Source: Endomychus coccineus
Taxonomy: Eukaryota > Arthropoda > Insecta > Coleoptera > Endomychidae
NCBI GenBank assembly: GCA_958510875.1
Contig: CAUEHT010000005.1
Coordinates: 1-64,000, forward strand
DNA: 64,000 bases
Reading direction: 5' to 3'
Shown here: one piece after another, positions 1 to 11,435 of the stretch
Numbering within the stretch: the stretch's first letter is position 1
Layout of the letters: every line of letters starts with the position of its first letter
Program-made: the position numbers and the translations under genes
The notes under the pieces: model-generated
What the model was told of the DNA's origin: nothing
Seen by the model: only the letters and a program-made list of their open reading frames with translations
Database searches by the model: none

Positions 1-660
1 TTGTGGGTTAGATTTGATGAATTGTTTGGTTTCTTTGAAATTTTTGATTGATTTGTTATTTTTATTATTAAATTCATTATTTTTAACTGTTTGTTTGAAA
101 TTAGTTATTGTGTTTATACATTTTGATCTTATTTCGTTTGCTATTTGAGTAGGTTTCTTAGCAATTTCAGTTTCAAGTGAAGAAATTATGTTATTGATAG
201 GTATTTGTCTTTCGTTATATAGAGTATTACTAAATTTCTCACCGAGAGCTAAAGTGTCTATTACATTTTTTGGAACATTTGTTTGAGATAAATTCATTAG
301 CCAATTATTATCAACTATGAGATCTCTTTTGTTATTGTTATTTAATTTATTTATTTTCTCAATATTTCTATGCTTAATTTTATTAAAGTTTTTTTCAAAT
401 TTTTGAGTTTCTAATTCTAAATACGTATTGTAGATTTGGGTAGGTAGGATATTTTTTATTGTAGATTTGGTTCTGCTTATGTTATTTTCAGTTTGTTTTA
501 CATTTTTACAAGTGTCAGATATTAAGAGGTTTAATACTTTTAATTGAAACGTTTCTTTGAATTGAAGATAAGTATTATCTAAGTACTCACTATTGAAAAT
601 GATGTGATTATCATTGATTTTTAAAAATTTTGGTATTATTCTTAAACTTTTTTAGTCGTA
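1..660 (-). pseudogene. Penelope-like element, N-terminal part, inverted copy
   Basis: The reverse strand of 1-535 matches 705-1239 almost perfectly and encodes the same N-terminal stretch of a Penelope-like reverse transcriptase. This copy runs off the window start. It also reaches further 5' than the plus copy: the reverse strand of about 536-655 continues the reading frame upstream (residues such as IPKFLKINDNHIIF). Penelope-like elements are known for partial head-to-head and tandem copies, which this resembles. The protein would be the RT N-terminal region. No complete frame is visible and I regard it as a relic. Confidence 0.75.
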
Positions 661-1239
661 ATAAGTATATTTTCCTATTTTTTTGATTGGCGAAGGTATT
701 CATTATTAAACCTCTTAATATCTGACACTTGTAAAAATGTAAAACAAACTGAAAATAACATAAGCAGAACCAAATCTACAATAAAAAATATCCTACCTAC
801 CCAAATCTACAATACGTATTTAGAATTAGAAACTCAAAAATTTGAAAAAAACTTTAATAAAATTAAGCATAGAAATATTGAGAAAATAAATAAATTAAAT
901 AACAATAACAAAAGAGATCTCATAGTTGATAATAATTGGCTAATGAATTTATCTCAAACAAATGTTCCAAAAAATGTAATAGACACTTTAGCTCTCGGTG
1001 AGAAATTTAGTAATACTCTATATAACGAAAGACAAATACCTATCAATAACATAATTTCTTCACTTGAAACTGAAATTGCTAAGAAACCTACTCAAATAGC
1101 AAACGAAATAAGATCAAAATGTATAAACACAATAACTAATTTCAAACAAACAGTTAAAAATAATAAATTTAATAATAAAAATAACAAATCAATCAGAAAT
1201 TTCAAAGAAACCAAACAATTCATCAAATCTAACCCACAA
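1..1239. repeat. Head-to-head inverted repeat of a Penelope-like element
   Basis: Arms 1-535 and 705-1239 are reverse complements (paired positions sum to 1240), separated by a 169-base single-copy spacer. The left arm continues beyond the window. The spacer is the extra 5' coding sequence of the minus copy, so the plus copy is the one truncated at about 704. Confidence 0.9.
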
Positions 1240-2788
1240 ATCACTATCTTAAAAGCAGATAAAGGTAATAAAACTGTTATCATGGACACAAATGAATATG
1301 AGGATAAAATGTCTACAATGTTGAATGATCCTGAAGTATATAAGAAACTAAATAACAACCCAACTAATATTTACCAAACTAAAAATAATAACTTAGTAAA
1401 AAAATGGTTTGAAAAGTAATATATTTCAAAATACATTCATAGACAATTAACGATACATAATGCTCATCCTCCAAAAATATATGGTTTACCCAAAATTCAT
1501 AAACCTAATATACCGATGCGACCTGTAGTATGCAGCATTCAATCACCTTTTTATGAAATGGCTAAATACTTATCCAACATACTAAAAAACATAGCTTACA
1601 AAAATAAGTTTTACATCAAAGATTCTTGGGATTTCAAGGAATTCATTAACAAAATTACGATACCTAAAAACTATATCTTAGTATCACTAGATGTCACATC
1701 TTTATATACAAATATCCCTTTAGAATTAGCTAAACAAATGATTCAAAATAAATGGGATGAAATAAAACTATATACAAATTTACCTATGAATGAGTTCTTA
1801 ACAGCTATAGAATATACATTCACCGCTAATTTTTTACAATATAAAGATGATTGTTATAAACAATTAGATGGTTGTGCAATGGGCTCTCCAATATCAAGTA
1901 TCATAGCCCAAATAGTAATGGAATTCCTTGAAGAAAAAGTAGTATCTCAACTAAATTATAATATAGCCTTCTTCAAAAGATATGTTGATGATTGTATTGC
2001 TGCAATCCCTGAAAACAAATGTAATGAATTTTTGAATTCTTTCAATTCCTTTCACCATAAGTTACAATTCACGATTGAATTAGAAAATCATAATGAAATA
2101 AATTTTTTAGATTTAACTTTAGTAAGAAAATCAAATGATAACAAAATTCTAACAAAATGGTATACCAAACCTACTTGGTCAGGAAGGTATACTAATTTCA
2201 ATTCTAATATACCTAAAAAATATAAGAAAATGTTATTATAAATCTAATAGATAGAGCTATTCGACTGAGTTCTCCTGAACTGAGAACTATATCTATTACA
2301 AAAACAAAAGGAACTTTAATAAGAAATGGTTATCCCATTGATTTAGTAAATTCGATAACTAAAGACAAAATTCATAAATTTTATAACTCATTTGGTGAAA
2401 TCAATACCAATAATGAGAAAACTAATGATAGGCATTACATATCACTACCATATATTGGTGGACTTTCAGAGAAAATTTGTAATATAGTGAAACCTTATGA
2501 CCTACATATATGTCATAAGAGTTATTTAAATCAGAAAAGCCTCTTTACAAAATTAAAAAGCAGCGTACCTTTCAAAAAAATAACCCATACTGTTTATTCC
2601 ATTCCTTGCAAAGATTCCGAAAAGGTATATATTGGCCAATCTTCACAATACCTCGAAAAAAGATTAAATGGCCACAAATATACCAAAAATTCATCAACTG
2701 CGCTCAATAAACATGTGAAAGACACTAACCATACTTTCGACTACAACAATACGAAAATTTTAAATATTGAAACAAACGACAACTAACG
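703..2788 (+). pseudogene. Penelope-like element reverse transcriptase with GIY-YIG endonuclease
   Basis: The frame is open from 703 (no start codon; truncated at the inverted-repeat boundary). The RT fingers and palm lie at about 1430-2240: the catalytic first aspartate in LVSLDVTSLYTNIP, the GCAMGSPISSI motif, the YVDD box in FFKRYVDDC, and NFLDLTL downstream. The C-terminal part (2235-2786) is in another frame and ends in a GIY-YIG-type nuclease with VYSIPC, YIGQ and a conserved arginine in EKRLNGH. This RT plus GIY-YIG architecture defines canonical Penelope-like elements, which insert by target-primed reverse transcription. Damage: an in-frame TAA at 1417 and a frameshift near 2235-2245. 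The family is certain; activity is excluded by the lesions. Confidence 0.88.
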
Positions 2789-3430
2789 TTTGATATTAGA
2801 ATCAATTCAAATTAAAAAGAACAATTGTGTAAATGACAAAATAGATTCCAATCTTTCGAAACTGTACAATAATCTAATTCAAACTTAACAAAATTTTATT
2901 AATTTGAAGTGCCACTTTCCATTTGTCTATTTAAAATTCAACCTAAAAAAGATGAAGTATTATTTAACTATGACACTATAGAGTAACAATTTTGAGGTTA
3001 AATTCCATAGAATTATCTTAAACTTGAATAGTTATGATAGATCTGAAATGCTTATCATAGAATAACTAATTCATACAATAATTCATAGATATTTATAATT
3101 GTACAATATTGGAATGTCTTGTATTTAATCAAATTCAATCTATTTCAAATTGTAGTTAGCCATACATCACTCTTTCACACACAACCGATCCAATGTTTTC
3201 TGCAGTTTTAATTGGATCTTAAAACACAAGTCGGCTGCAGACGCATTTCATTAATCGAAATCATCTATTCTTTTCTAAATTACATGTAAACACTAATTCA
3301 CATTTTGAAAAAAACAATAAACATTGTCGAAACGTCAAAAAGAATTTTTATTTCATTTTATTTTCAGTATATATACGAACCAATATACCAAGAAAGCATA
3401 CAAAAATTACAAATGGTTCAAGAATATCAA
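2789..3430 (+). other. 3' flank of the Penelope-like element; pLTR-type remnant
   Basis: No coding potential. Positions 3303-3341 hold a degraded hammerhead-like core: a TTGAAAA-type box, an ACAAT/ATTGT hairpin, then CGAAACGTC. It is followed by an AT-rich block that recurs at 12980-13055, and its terminal part recurs on the other strand at 4379-4430 and as both arms of the palindrome at 9908-10022. This suggests a Penelope pLTR tail scattered through the locus. Confidence 0.45.
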
Positions 3431-3534
3431 TAAAAGAATATATATATATATATATATATATAAAGTAAGTTGTGGGTTCTCTTAGGTTTTTCAGCAATTT
3501 TAAATGAATTATCTCAATGAAACAATCTTTTCAT

Positions 3535-3568
3535 TCGACGCGTTTCGGCTTTCGCCTTCTTCAGGAAT
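3535..3568 (-). ncRNA. Hammerhead-ribozyme-like motif (copy 1)
   Basis: On the minus strand the sequence reads ATTC, CTGAAGA, a GGC-GAAA-GCC hairpin, GAAA, then palindromic ACGCGT followed by C and GAAT. The CUGANGA and GAAA boxes, the ATTC/GAAT stem I and the very short palindromic stem III fit the minimal type I hammerheads described in Penelope-like elements. One extra unpaired A follows CUGAAGA, so self-cleavage is not assured. Confidence 0.5.
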
Positions 3569-3646
3569 TTATTCATTGTTTACATTATGAAGTGAGTTGA
3601 TTTTACGGAAGCACACACTCATCATGGCTTTGAAATTCAGACTGAA

Positions 3647-3699
<53 letters not shown>

Positions 3700-3799
3700 T
3701 CGCTGTGGTTTTCTTTTGCTGGTTTATCTAAAGTAAGTTGTGGGTTCTCTTAGGTTTTTCAGCAATTTTAAATGAATTATCTCAATGAAACAATCTTTT

Positions 3800-3836
3800 C
3801 ATTCGACGCGTTTCGGCTTTCGCCTTCTTCAGGAAT
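3800..3836 (-). ncRNA. Hammerhead-ribozyme-like motif (copy 2)
   Basis: Same sequence as the motif at 3535-3568, on the minus strand in the left arm of the palindrome: CTGAAGA box, GGC/GCC hairpin with GAAA loop, GAAA box, ACGCGT stem III, ATTC/GAAT stem I. Confidence 0.5.
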
Positions 3837-4244
3837 TTATTCATTGTTTACATTATGAACTGAAATTTAACAAAATATTTTTATATTAATTAGCTGTATG
3901 CACAATCTGTATTTATGACAAAGTTTTTCAGTTTGTTTTGAGCATTGACTTTAGTTTCATATTTAAAATTTATGTGTATAATAACATAATAACTAACTTA
4001 GTTCGGTGATTATGTATAAAATAAATTAATTATTAATTAATTCATGAAAAATTAATTTATTTTGTACATAATCACCGAACTAAGTTAGTTATTATGTTAT
4101 TATACACATAAATTTTAAATATGAAACTAAAGTCAATGCTCAAAACAAACTGAAAAACTTTGTCATAAATACAGATTGTGCATACAGCTAATTAATATGA
4201 AAATATTTTGTTAAATTTCAGTTCATAATGTAAACAATGAATAA

Positions 4245-4281
4245 ATTCCTGAAGAAGGCGAAAGCCGAAACGCGTCGAATG
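4245..4281 (+). ncRNA. Hammerhead-ribozyme-like motif (copy 3)
   Basis: Plus-strand counterpart in the right arm of the palindrome. Stem I strands are ATTC and GAAT; predicted cleavage is after the C of GCGTC, as in type I hammerheads. As in the other copies, one extra A separates the CUGAAGA box from the stem II hairpin. Confidence 0.5.
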
Positions 4282-4346
4282 AAAAGATTGTTTCATTGAG
4301 ATAATTCATTTAAAATTGCTGAAAAACCTAAGAGAACCCACAACTT

Positions 4347-4378
<32 letters not shown>

Positions 4379-4383
<5 letters not shown>

Positions 4384-4425
4384 ATGTTTTCTTGGTATAT
4401 TGGTTCGTATATATACTGATAATGA

Positions 4426-4461
<36 letters not shown>

Positions 4462-4568
4462 AAGTTTAAAGTTTCTTTGCCTAATTGGCCACTATCGTGT
4501 ATGTAACTTAAGAGATATAGAATTAAATTTTCTGAATTATGAAGATAACTTAGATAATTTAACATAGG

Positions 4569-4613
<45 letters not shown>

Positions 4614-5100
4614 CCGTTCCTTCTTTCCCAAAGTGAACTTTTTTGAGATTTTCGGGCAGAATCGTGTTGTCTTACCAAGAAAACTATCATTCAAATTTTG
4701 GAAACAGGTGGATGGTCGAAATTCGCGTGCCACCAGTTGTTTTAGTTTCCCATTTGATTAACATGGGATAATTGACTATAATGGTAAATTTCCGATTACA
4801 AAGGACAAAACAGCGAATATTGACTGCCTGACATAGGACATTGATTTTGAAAATATCCAGAAAGGGGGTGTTACCCACCACATTGTGCCATATCGGTTCT
4901 GTAATCAATATTTTGATTTTAACGGAAAAGCAAAAATCTTCAAACTGATTCCCAGGTCAATTTTTCTAAGAGCATCCCATGACAATTCATACAATTGTGA
5001 GTGACATGTTTTCGATTTTTCTCAAATGCAGTAAGCATTCTCTACCATAAAATATATGATTTCACCCTGAATTTGGTGTTGGTATCTCAAAAAATATATT
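4379..5100 (-). repeat. Left arm of large inverted repeat
   Basis: Reverse-complementary, with substitutions and small indels, to 9005-9960. Shared blocks: the ACGAACCAATATACC end, the GGCCAATTAGGCAAAG block (4470-4570 against 9705-9825), and the CCACCTGTTTTC block with about 600 bp beyond it (4600-5100 against 9005-9490). It contains (TA)n tracts at 4429-4457 and 4571-4609. The tRNA-like insert of the right arm is absent here. Confidence 0.8.
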
Positions 5101-5572
5101 TGAGACACGAATTCCAGTAAAATAGGCCAATTTTTTATGGTTATAATAGAACAATATATTTTTGATGGCTGAAAACTTGATGTAAGATTCAACCATGGTA
5201 TTAGACGGTGATGAATGAGCGGGAGACTTGAAAAATTGCAAAATGTTGCTAAATCTATATCAATAAAACACCTTGGATTTCGCTGTAGAAGATGGACTGC
5301 ATTGTTATATGGCGATAAGTAGAATGTGACTTTCTTCAATTGTCCATCCACTTCAGGCCGAACGTGTGCTAATAATCTGTGGTATGACAATCGCAAAATG
5401 TATGAGAATCGGTATATTGAAAAGGAAAAACTGAACGTTACATGAAACTATTTTATTATTCAATTTATTACAAAATTGAAACGAACTTAATTTTCAGAAG
5501 TGAATTTTCATCTTCCAATTACAAAATGAAAAAAATAATAAATAGAAATGCTGTGCGAAATCAACAGATAAT
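5101..5572. other. Non-coding stretch beside the transposase relic
   Basis: AT-rich. An open frame at 5022-5396 on the minus strand has no recognisable domain and straddles the repeat boundary, so I do not call it. Confidence 0.4.
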
Positions 5573-7945
5573 CACTCTAATCTCATTCTCTTAGTTAGTT
5601 TTCTTTTAGTGGCGTCGTAAGTTTGCTTATATTCAGTGACAAGTTGTAAAAGATATTGCTTTTGATCTTCGTTTTTTGTGTGTAAACTTATATAATCTTA
5701 TGTTAGTTTTACTGCTCGTTCTGAAACATCATTAACTACCAGCATATTCTCAAATATATACAATCACATAAGGAGCATTATTTTGCCAAGTATTGACATC
5801 ACTTTTCAAACATTCTTTATCTATTCCAAATCTATCAAACAATTTGAGCGAACTTATATTAATAAAATGATCAATCTCCTGGTTCTCTAAATTTTGAATA
5901 CAATCCGTGGAATATCTTTTCGGTGTGTCAAACTCAGGATCAACTTTCTTTGATAAAGGAATCACCATCCTAGCCTTCATATCCAAAGATATTTTGTCAT
6001 TAAAAAATGATATTGCACATGTTTCTGGATTCAAGTACCATAAATGTTTACTAAATTCACGTAATGCAACATCAGTTATTCGGCCATCAATACGTTTATA
6101 TTTTACAATGGATTTAATAAATTCCAAATCGTTGTAGGGAGCAGATATCGTTAATGGAGCAGTAAACCATACTTTTGCATATACAAAAACGATAAACAAG
6201 TAAATTTCGTAGAACGATTTTACCTTGTGACCGCTTATTAGACATTGTTCCCGAAAAATGTAAATTTTTAATGAGTCCCTAGCCTTAGACATCCACCTCG
6301 CGTGATGGAAAGCTCCAGGCTTACGGAATCTCACTCCACTTTTAGGCATGGTGCCAAGAAAAATCCTACACAACTCAAGAAGTTCTTTTCGAATGAAATC
6401 TTTTGATAGTAGATTTAAAAAAAATAAATCTAATTCGTGAATTTGATCACTTAAATATCCATCTAATATATTTCCTATTATTCCATCACTGAATGTATTT
6501 TTGTCAATTGAAGACCAGGATTCTTCAAAATGTTTGACAATAGGAACAATGGGTCCACTGGTATCAAGGATTTTTTCCCCAAAACATGCTTTCAGAATAA
6601 TTTCGAAAATGTGATGTCGGCAAGGTAGATATAAAATGTCTGTTTCCGAAAGATTTTCAAGAATGGTTGCGGCGCCATTAGTGCAACCTACATTGGAAGC
6701 TGTAGCATCACAGCACAATGCTTTTATTGAGTGTTCCAACCCATATCTTTTAATGGCAAAATAAATGGCATTGGCTTGTGTAACGGTAAGTCTAGCAATT
6801 TTGCTTCTTTGTCATTTGTCACCAATATCGGTACTCTATCAGCTCTTATGCCGGTTAAATTATCAAACAAAATTTTTCCATCCCAGTGCAAAATGCCAGC
6901 ATTTATATCAGCCGTATCAAAAAGGATTTTGATTTTTTTTGGCACATTCTTTGCGGATTTTGTTACGATGTCTATGAAAAGAAGTTTTATTTAATATTGA
7001 AGTATCGAGATCATGACCCAATGCTTTAGCAACTCCTGCAATTATATGTACCGACGCCCCATATGAAACTTTTGCATAATCAAGTGCTGCAACTACGTTT
7101 GGAGTCATCATATTAAGAGAACCTCTTTGACTATATCGTTCGTGATGCCTACCAGAAGGATTATATAGTGATGGATTTGTTGTTAACGGAGAATCTGTTG
7201 TCGTTGAGAGGAATTCATTGAAACAAAGTCGACGTACTTCATCTAAAAAAATAGTAATTCATTAGGTTACTCGAATAATTGGTTTTACTAGCAGAATGTT
7301 CAACATTATAATATAATAGAGTTGAATTTTGTCTTACCTGAAAGTTGGACGATTACTGAGTTCTCATCGTTTATATCCTCGTCTTCGTATGATGAATCTT
7401 GCAAGATTTGTGTTTGGATTTCGTCTGTAAGAGAATAAATTTGATAAATGTTTGAATTATGGGGGTTCGAGTGCTGGAATTGGGCAGTTAATGAAAGAAA
7501 ACTAACCTGTTAGTTCTTCATGTTCTCGGAATTCGAAAGTAGTGCTTATTTCTTTTGCAGCATCGTTCGCAGCAATGTCGAATACTTTGAGTAGATGTTT
7601 CGAGAAATTCTCTTCGTTAACTTCATTATTTGATTGTCCAGCGCGTTTCTGTACATTACTATAATGCTCGTACAAACTTTTCAATTTTGTTACGCAATTT
7701 TTATGGAATACTGATGGAACCTTAGCTCTTTCCCGTATTTCTTTTACTTCTGTGGATACCGTGCGTAAGTTAACGTCGTGCGGAAGTTTGCGGATTCTTG
7801 TTTTGTAGAATAATACTCGAAGCACTGCTAGATTGCTTGGTAATTTAACGCCTTCAAAATTGGGGGATACATCACCAATCAGAAAGTAGTGTTCACGCAA
7901 ATTCGGTGGACTATACATTGTTAACAAATCCGTGTTTTTCTGCAA
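5573..7945 (-). pseudogene. Intron-containing transposase-like gene (HWDGK / D-T/A-ASN family), degraded
   Basis: On the minus strand the exons read: 7507-7945 (N-terminal, starting MQKNTDLL); 7339-7428, bounded by ACAG and GTAAGAC splice sites; about 7242 down to 6740; then 6739-5750 and a C-terminal tail to 5573 (VVNDVSERAVKL, QKQYLLQLV). Characteristic elements are LHWDGK (about 6890), CCDATASN (about 6715), LPCRHHIFE and RKPGAFHHARW. I recall this as a recurrent multicopy arthropod family with DDE-transposase-like acidic motifs, but cannot assign a superfamily. Lesions: a frameshift in an A-run near 6940, another near 6790, and a break near 5750. A second relic lies at 11436-12994. Confidence 0.6.
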
Positions 7946-9004
7946 ACAAAAATTATATCTATTATTTTTTATTTTGGCATATTAAAGTTTCCATCTTTAT
8001 TAATGAAGATAATTATTGGAATTGGGAAAAAATATTATGATAATTGACAAGTTAATGTTGACGAAGATTTCAAAATATAAATAAACAAAATATTTTACAC
8101 AGAAAACATGTTTTATCATGCAATTTATATTTTCTTATATTTTTTGTGTCTCCGCTTTTCACATTATATTTTTAAAGTAGATCGCAGAAAAAGATATAAA
8201 TGAATCCGATTGTTACTTGTGCTTTGAACAACAAAAATTTCCTTTATATATTTTGCAAATAAAAGGTTTAAATGATGAAACCAAAACATCGTAAATATAT
8301 TAAAAATAGTTCTTACACCACACAAGAGAAAAATTTCCTCTCCGAGAGTCTAAATTTGTATTTTCTTGTTCATAATTCATGATTTCTCCAATACCACTAT
8401 GGAACAGAAACTTACCTGCTTGATTTCTACGTCAGCTTGATGAATTTTATAACTTTGATAAGTTTATACACCACTAATACTTAACAGAATGAAAAGACGC
8501 ACGATCACAAAATGCCAGGATCGTTTTATATGAACTGTGTACATAAGACAACCAGAGAGTTCTACTAAAAGAGGAGACAAGTGGGATTCCACGAGTCGAC
8601 CTCGTGGCCTTTCTGTGTCTCTCGCACGATTTCCACCACTTACAGTGATTTCGTAAGAGAATTAGAGGCGATATACATAATGCTTCTCGTGGTGTGCAAC
8701 AAGGACAGATAACCCACGAGATAGAACCAATGTTATATTATAGGTACAGGACTTGTCTTCTCTATTTGTAGAGCTCTTTGGAGACAACGGTGCACACACG
8801 TAATAAAAATGAAGAAACAAAGATGACGCTGCATTGGGCGGGAAAATGTAAGATTTCAAATCTTCAAATTGTTCCTTTTTACAATTTTGATGTGAATGAA
8901 GGAATCTTACTTAGCGATTCCAAGGTCATCAAGGTTTTCAATCCACAGTGCATAATGCAGTGAAATTGGAAAATTCAAATTTTAAATTGTTTATGGAATG
9001 CGTG
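7946..9004. other. No recognisable gene between transposase relic and right arm
   Basis: AT-rich to about 8500, then more mixed. Short open frames at 8662-8859 (minus) and 8778-8963 (plus) overlap each other and show no domain. This may be the 5' region of the transposase-bearing element. Confidence 0.35.
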
Positions 9005-9515
9005 CATCAATTATATTTTTCGAGATACCAACTCCAAATTCAGGGTGAAATCATGTATTTTATGGTGAAGAATGCTTACTACATTTGAGAAAAATCGGAA
9101 ACAATTGTATGTTGACATGGGATACTCTTGGCAAAATTTACCTGGGAATCAAATTGGAGATTTTTGCTTTTTCGTTAAAATCAAAATATTAATTACAGAA
9201 CCAATATGGCACAATGGGGTGGGTTACACCCCATTTCAGGATATTTTCAAAAATGAATGTCCCATGTCAGGCAGTCTCAGTATTCGCTGTTTTGTCCTTT
9301 GTAATCGGAAATTTACCATTATAGTCAATTATCCCATGTTAATTGAATGGGAAACTAAAACAACTGGTGGCACGCGAATTTCGACCATTCACCTGTTTTC
9401 AAAATTTGAATGACAGTTTTTTTGGTAAGACAACACGATTCTGCCCGAAAATCTCAAAAAAGTTCACTTTGGGAAAGAAGGAACGGTCTAATATATATAT
9501 ATATATATATATTAG

Positions 9516-9567
<52 letters not shown>

Positions 9568-9819
9568 TTTCAGAGGTTTATATTTACAAAAATATAAAAA
9601 TCTAATAGGACCGAAGTGGTGTAATTGGTAAACACCCTGGACTAGAAATCCAGAAATGTGGGTTCGAATCCCGCCTATGGTTCAATCTTTTACGTTTATT
9701 CATCTTTATAATCCTATGTTAAATTATCTAAGTTATCTTCATAATTCAGAAAATTTAATTCTATATCTCTTAAGTTACATACACGATAGTGGCCAATTAG
9801 GCAAAGAAACTTTAAACTT

Positions 9820-9877
<58 letters not shown>

Positions 9878-9960
9878 TTTTGTTGATATTCTTGAACCAT
9901 TTGTAATATTTGTATGTTTTCTTGGTATATTGGTTCGTATATATACTGATAATGAAAATT
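9005..9960 (+). repeat. Right arm of large inverted repeat
   Basis: Partner of 4379-5100. Compared with the left arm it has gained a segment at about 9565-9700 that includes a tRNA-like cloverleaf, and longer (TA)n tracts (9491-9564, 9823-9873). The pair flanks the transposase relic, so the two arms may be the ends of one element or two independent inverted copies. Confidence 0.75.
9608..9683 (+). tRNA. tRNA-like cloverleaf, anticodon AGA, probably tRNA-derived or a pseudogene
   Basis: Acceptor strands 9608-9614 and 9677-9683 pair with two G-U wobbles and one A-A mismatch. The D arm contains TGGTGTAATTGG. The anticodon stem-loop is CTGGA-CTAGAAA-TCCAG (anticodon AGA, nominally Ser). The T arm GTGGG-TTCGAAT-CCCGC contains a perfect B box. 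The variable region is only about 5 nt, whereas genuine tRNA-Ser has a long variable arm. It sits in a repeat between (TA)n tracts, so a tRNA-derived SINE head or drifted tRNA copy is likelier than a functional tRNA-Ser. Confidence 0.5.
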
Positions 9961-10017
9961 ATCAGAATTTTTATTTCATTATCAGTATATATACGAACCA
10001 ATATACCAAGAAAACAT

Positions 10018-10022
<5 letters not shown>
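9908..10022. repeat. Short palindrome of the Penelope-tail repeat
   Basis: Two inverted copies of the 50-base block with ACGAACCAATATACC meet around 9963. The same block closes the Penelope tail at 3366-3410 and recurs at 12980-13055. (TA)n follows at 10022-10060. Confidence 0.8.
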
Positions 10023-10059
<37 letters not shown>

Positions 10060-10061
10060 TT

Positions 10062-11325
10062 TTTTTTTACATACAAACCTGGTCGAAGCTGCTGCGAGCT
10101 CCGACGACATCGCAGCAGTCGCGCCAGAAAAAACCTAAAAGGTGGTTAACCGAAGCTACTCCTCCCCACCGGTCGGTAAGTAGGTTCAGGTTCCTAAATC
10201 GTGTGCCCTCAGTATTCTAATTGAACCCAGAATGACTGCCTTTTGCATCCGGTCTATCAAGATCTGCCCCGAGTTCTTACAGGCCGGAATGATCTTCAAG
10301 TTTGAACGCAGCGAAGACCGAATTCCGCCCAAAACACCGATGATCAGAACCACTAATACGACTTTGTGGCCTGGATATAGCGTGCGGAGCTCGAACAGGA
10401 GATCTTGATATTTTGTCCATTTTTCCTCCTCTTTCAAGACTGTGTTCTTCTCTGCCGGAGCGGAGAATTCGATGACATACAGTCTTGATTAGTTTATCGA
10501 GGAGGACAACGTCAGGCCTATTTGCTTGTATGGACCTGACGGTCGGAAACGGGTAATTCCAGAAGATCTGGCATTTTTCGTTTCCGACAACGGACTCAAT
10601 ATCTCCTGGCATGTAAGGCAGCACCGGCTCTTGGTCTATTCCGTACGAGTGCCTTAGATGGTAATACAGCACCCGTAGGGCTGCATTATGGCGATGGGTA
10701 TACGCCGAGGCCGCTTTTGCCGGACATGCCGACAGAAGGTGGAAAAGCGTCTCAGGCGCCTTTCGACAGGCCCTGCAGCTGACATTAGGGACCTGCACAC
10801 CCATCACATTGCGACGATAGACCAAGGTGTTAATTACGCCATCTTGACAAGCTGCGGTAAATCCCTCAGTCTCGGATGTAAGCCCGGCTGACCTTAGGTA
10901 GCCGAAGGTCAGCCTAGTTGACAAGCCGAGCGTTTCGATGTTTGGATAGAAAACACCGTGTATCGGCTTGTCAACATGCCGCCTGAGCATAAGATCTTTC
11001 TCCGCGGCATTTATCTGGGCTTTCAGGCGAGAAGGTAGGACCTCGAGGTTGCCCTCTAGTCGGCCTTCTCGACTGATCTGAAATTCGAGACCAAGTTCTT
11101 CCGCACCTTTTTGTGCTGCCTTAACAATAAATGCCCCCACTCCGGCCAATTCGTGACTTTTAACAAGGCACAGGAGGGGGTCCCAGCTCCTGAGAACTTT
11201 ACAAGCTATACTCAGAATCACACATCGATGCAGACCCTCCAGACTGAGGAGTCCCCTACCTCCCCGATGACGTGGGAGATAAATGCGGGAAACGGACGAC
11301 CTAGGATGAAAACTGTGATGATATA
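10062..11325 (-). pseudogene. C-terminal fragment of a LINE with restriction-like endonuclease (R2/R4/NeSL group)
   Basis: Minus-strand frame 11221-10470 contains a CCHC knuckle (CRACRKAPETLFHLLSACP), then YPFPTVRSIQANRPDVVLLD. The RPD with the downstream VIEFSAPAE is the PD...E signature of the restriction-like endonuclease that replaces the apurinic endonuclease in R2, R4 and NeSL LINEs. The last part (10437-10186, EEKWTKYQDLLFELRTLYPG) is in another frame, giving a frameshift near 10470. The RT domain is missing, so the copy is strongly 5' truncated. The element's A-tail is the T-run at about 10061-10070. The clade within the group is not resolved. Confidence 0.7.
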
Positions 11326-11435
11326 TATATATATTAGGGTGTACCTTATAAGGGTGAAAAATTTTTTTTTCAGATATCGAAATGCATACCTCCGTTTTCT
11401 TTTTAAACTACCCAGACTTACTTAAATACAAAATT
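11326..11435. repeat. Short (TA)n and intervening sequence
   Basis: A (TA)n tract at 11321-11334 and an AT-rich stretch with a nine-base T-run; nothing coding. Confidence 0.5.

Larger units (their letters stand above)
3729..4352. repeat. Near-perfect palindrome carrying hammerhead-like cores
   Basis: Arms of about 300 bp are reverse complements (paired positions sum to 8081) around a roughly 20-base AT-rich centre at 4031-4050. (TA)n tracts lie at 3650-3696 and 4352-4378. The outer 130 bp of each arm is the block that also occurs at 3461-3595. The arrangement resembles two Penelope pLTRs joined head to head. Confidence 0.85.

Noticed and set aside
4350..4733. Open frame rich in Tyr-Ile repeats
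   Set aside because: Produced by (TA)n tracts crossing repeat boundaries; similar cases at 9343-10220 and 48307-48601.
8662..8963. Small open frames on both strands
   Set aside because: Overlapping, short, no recognised motif.
9608..9683. Functional tRNA-Ser(AGA)
   Set aside because: Variable arm too short for tRNA-Ser and an acceptor-stem mismatch; kept only as a tRNA-like feature.
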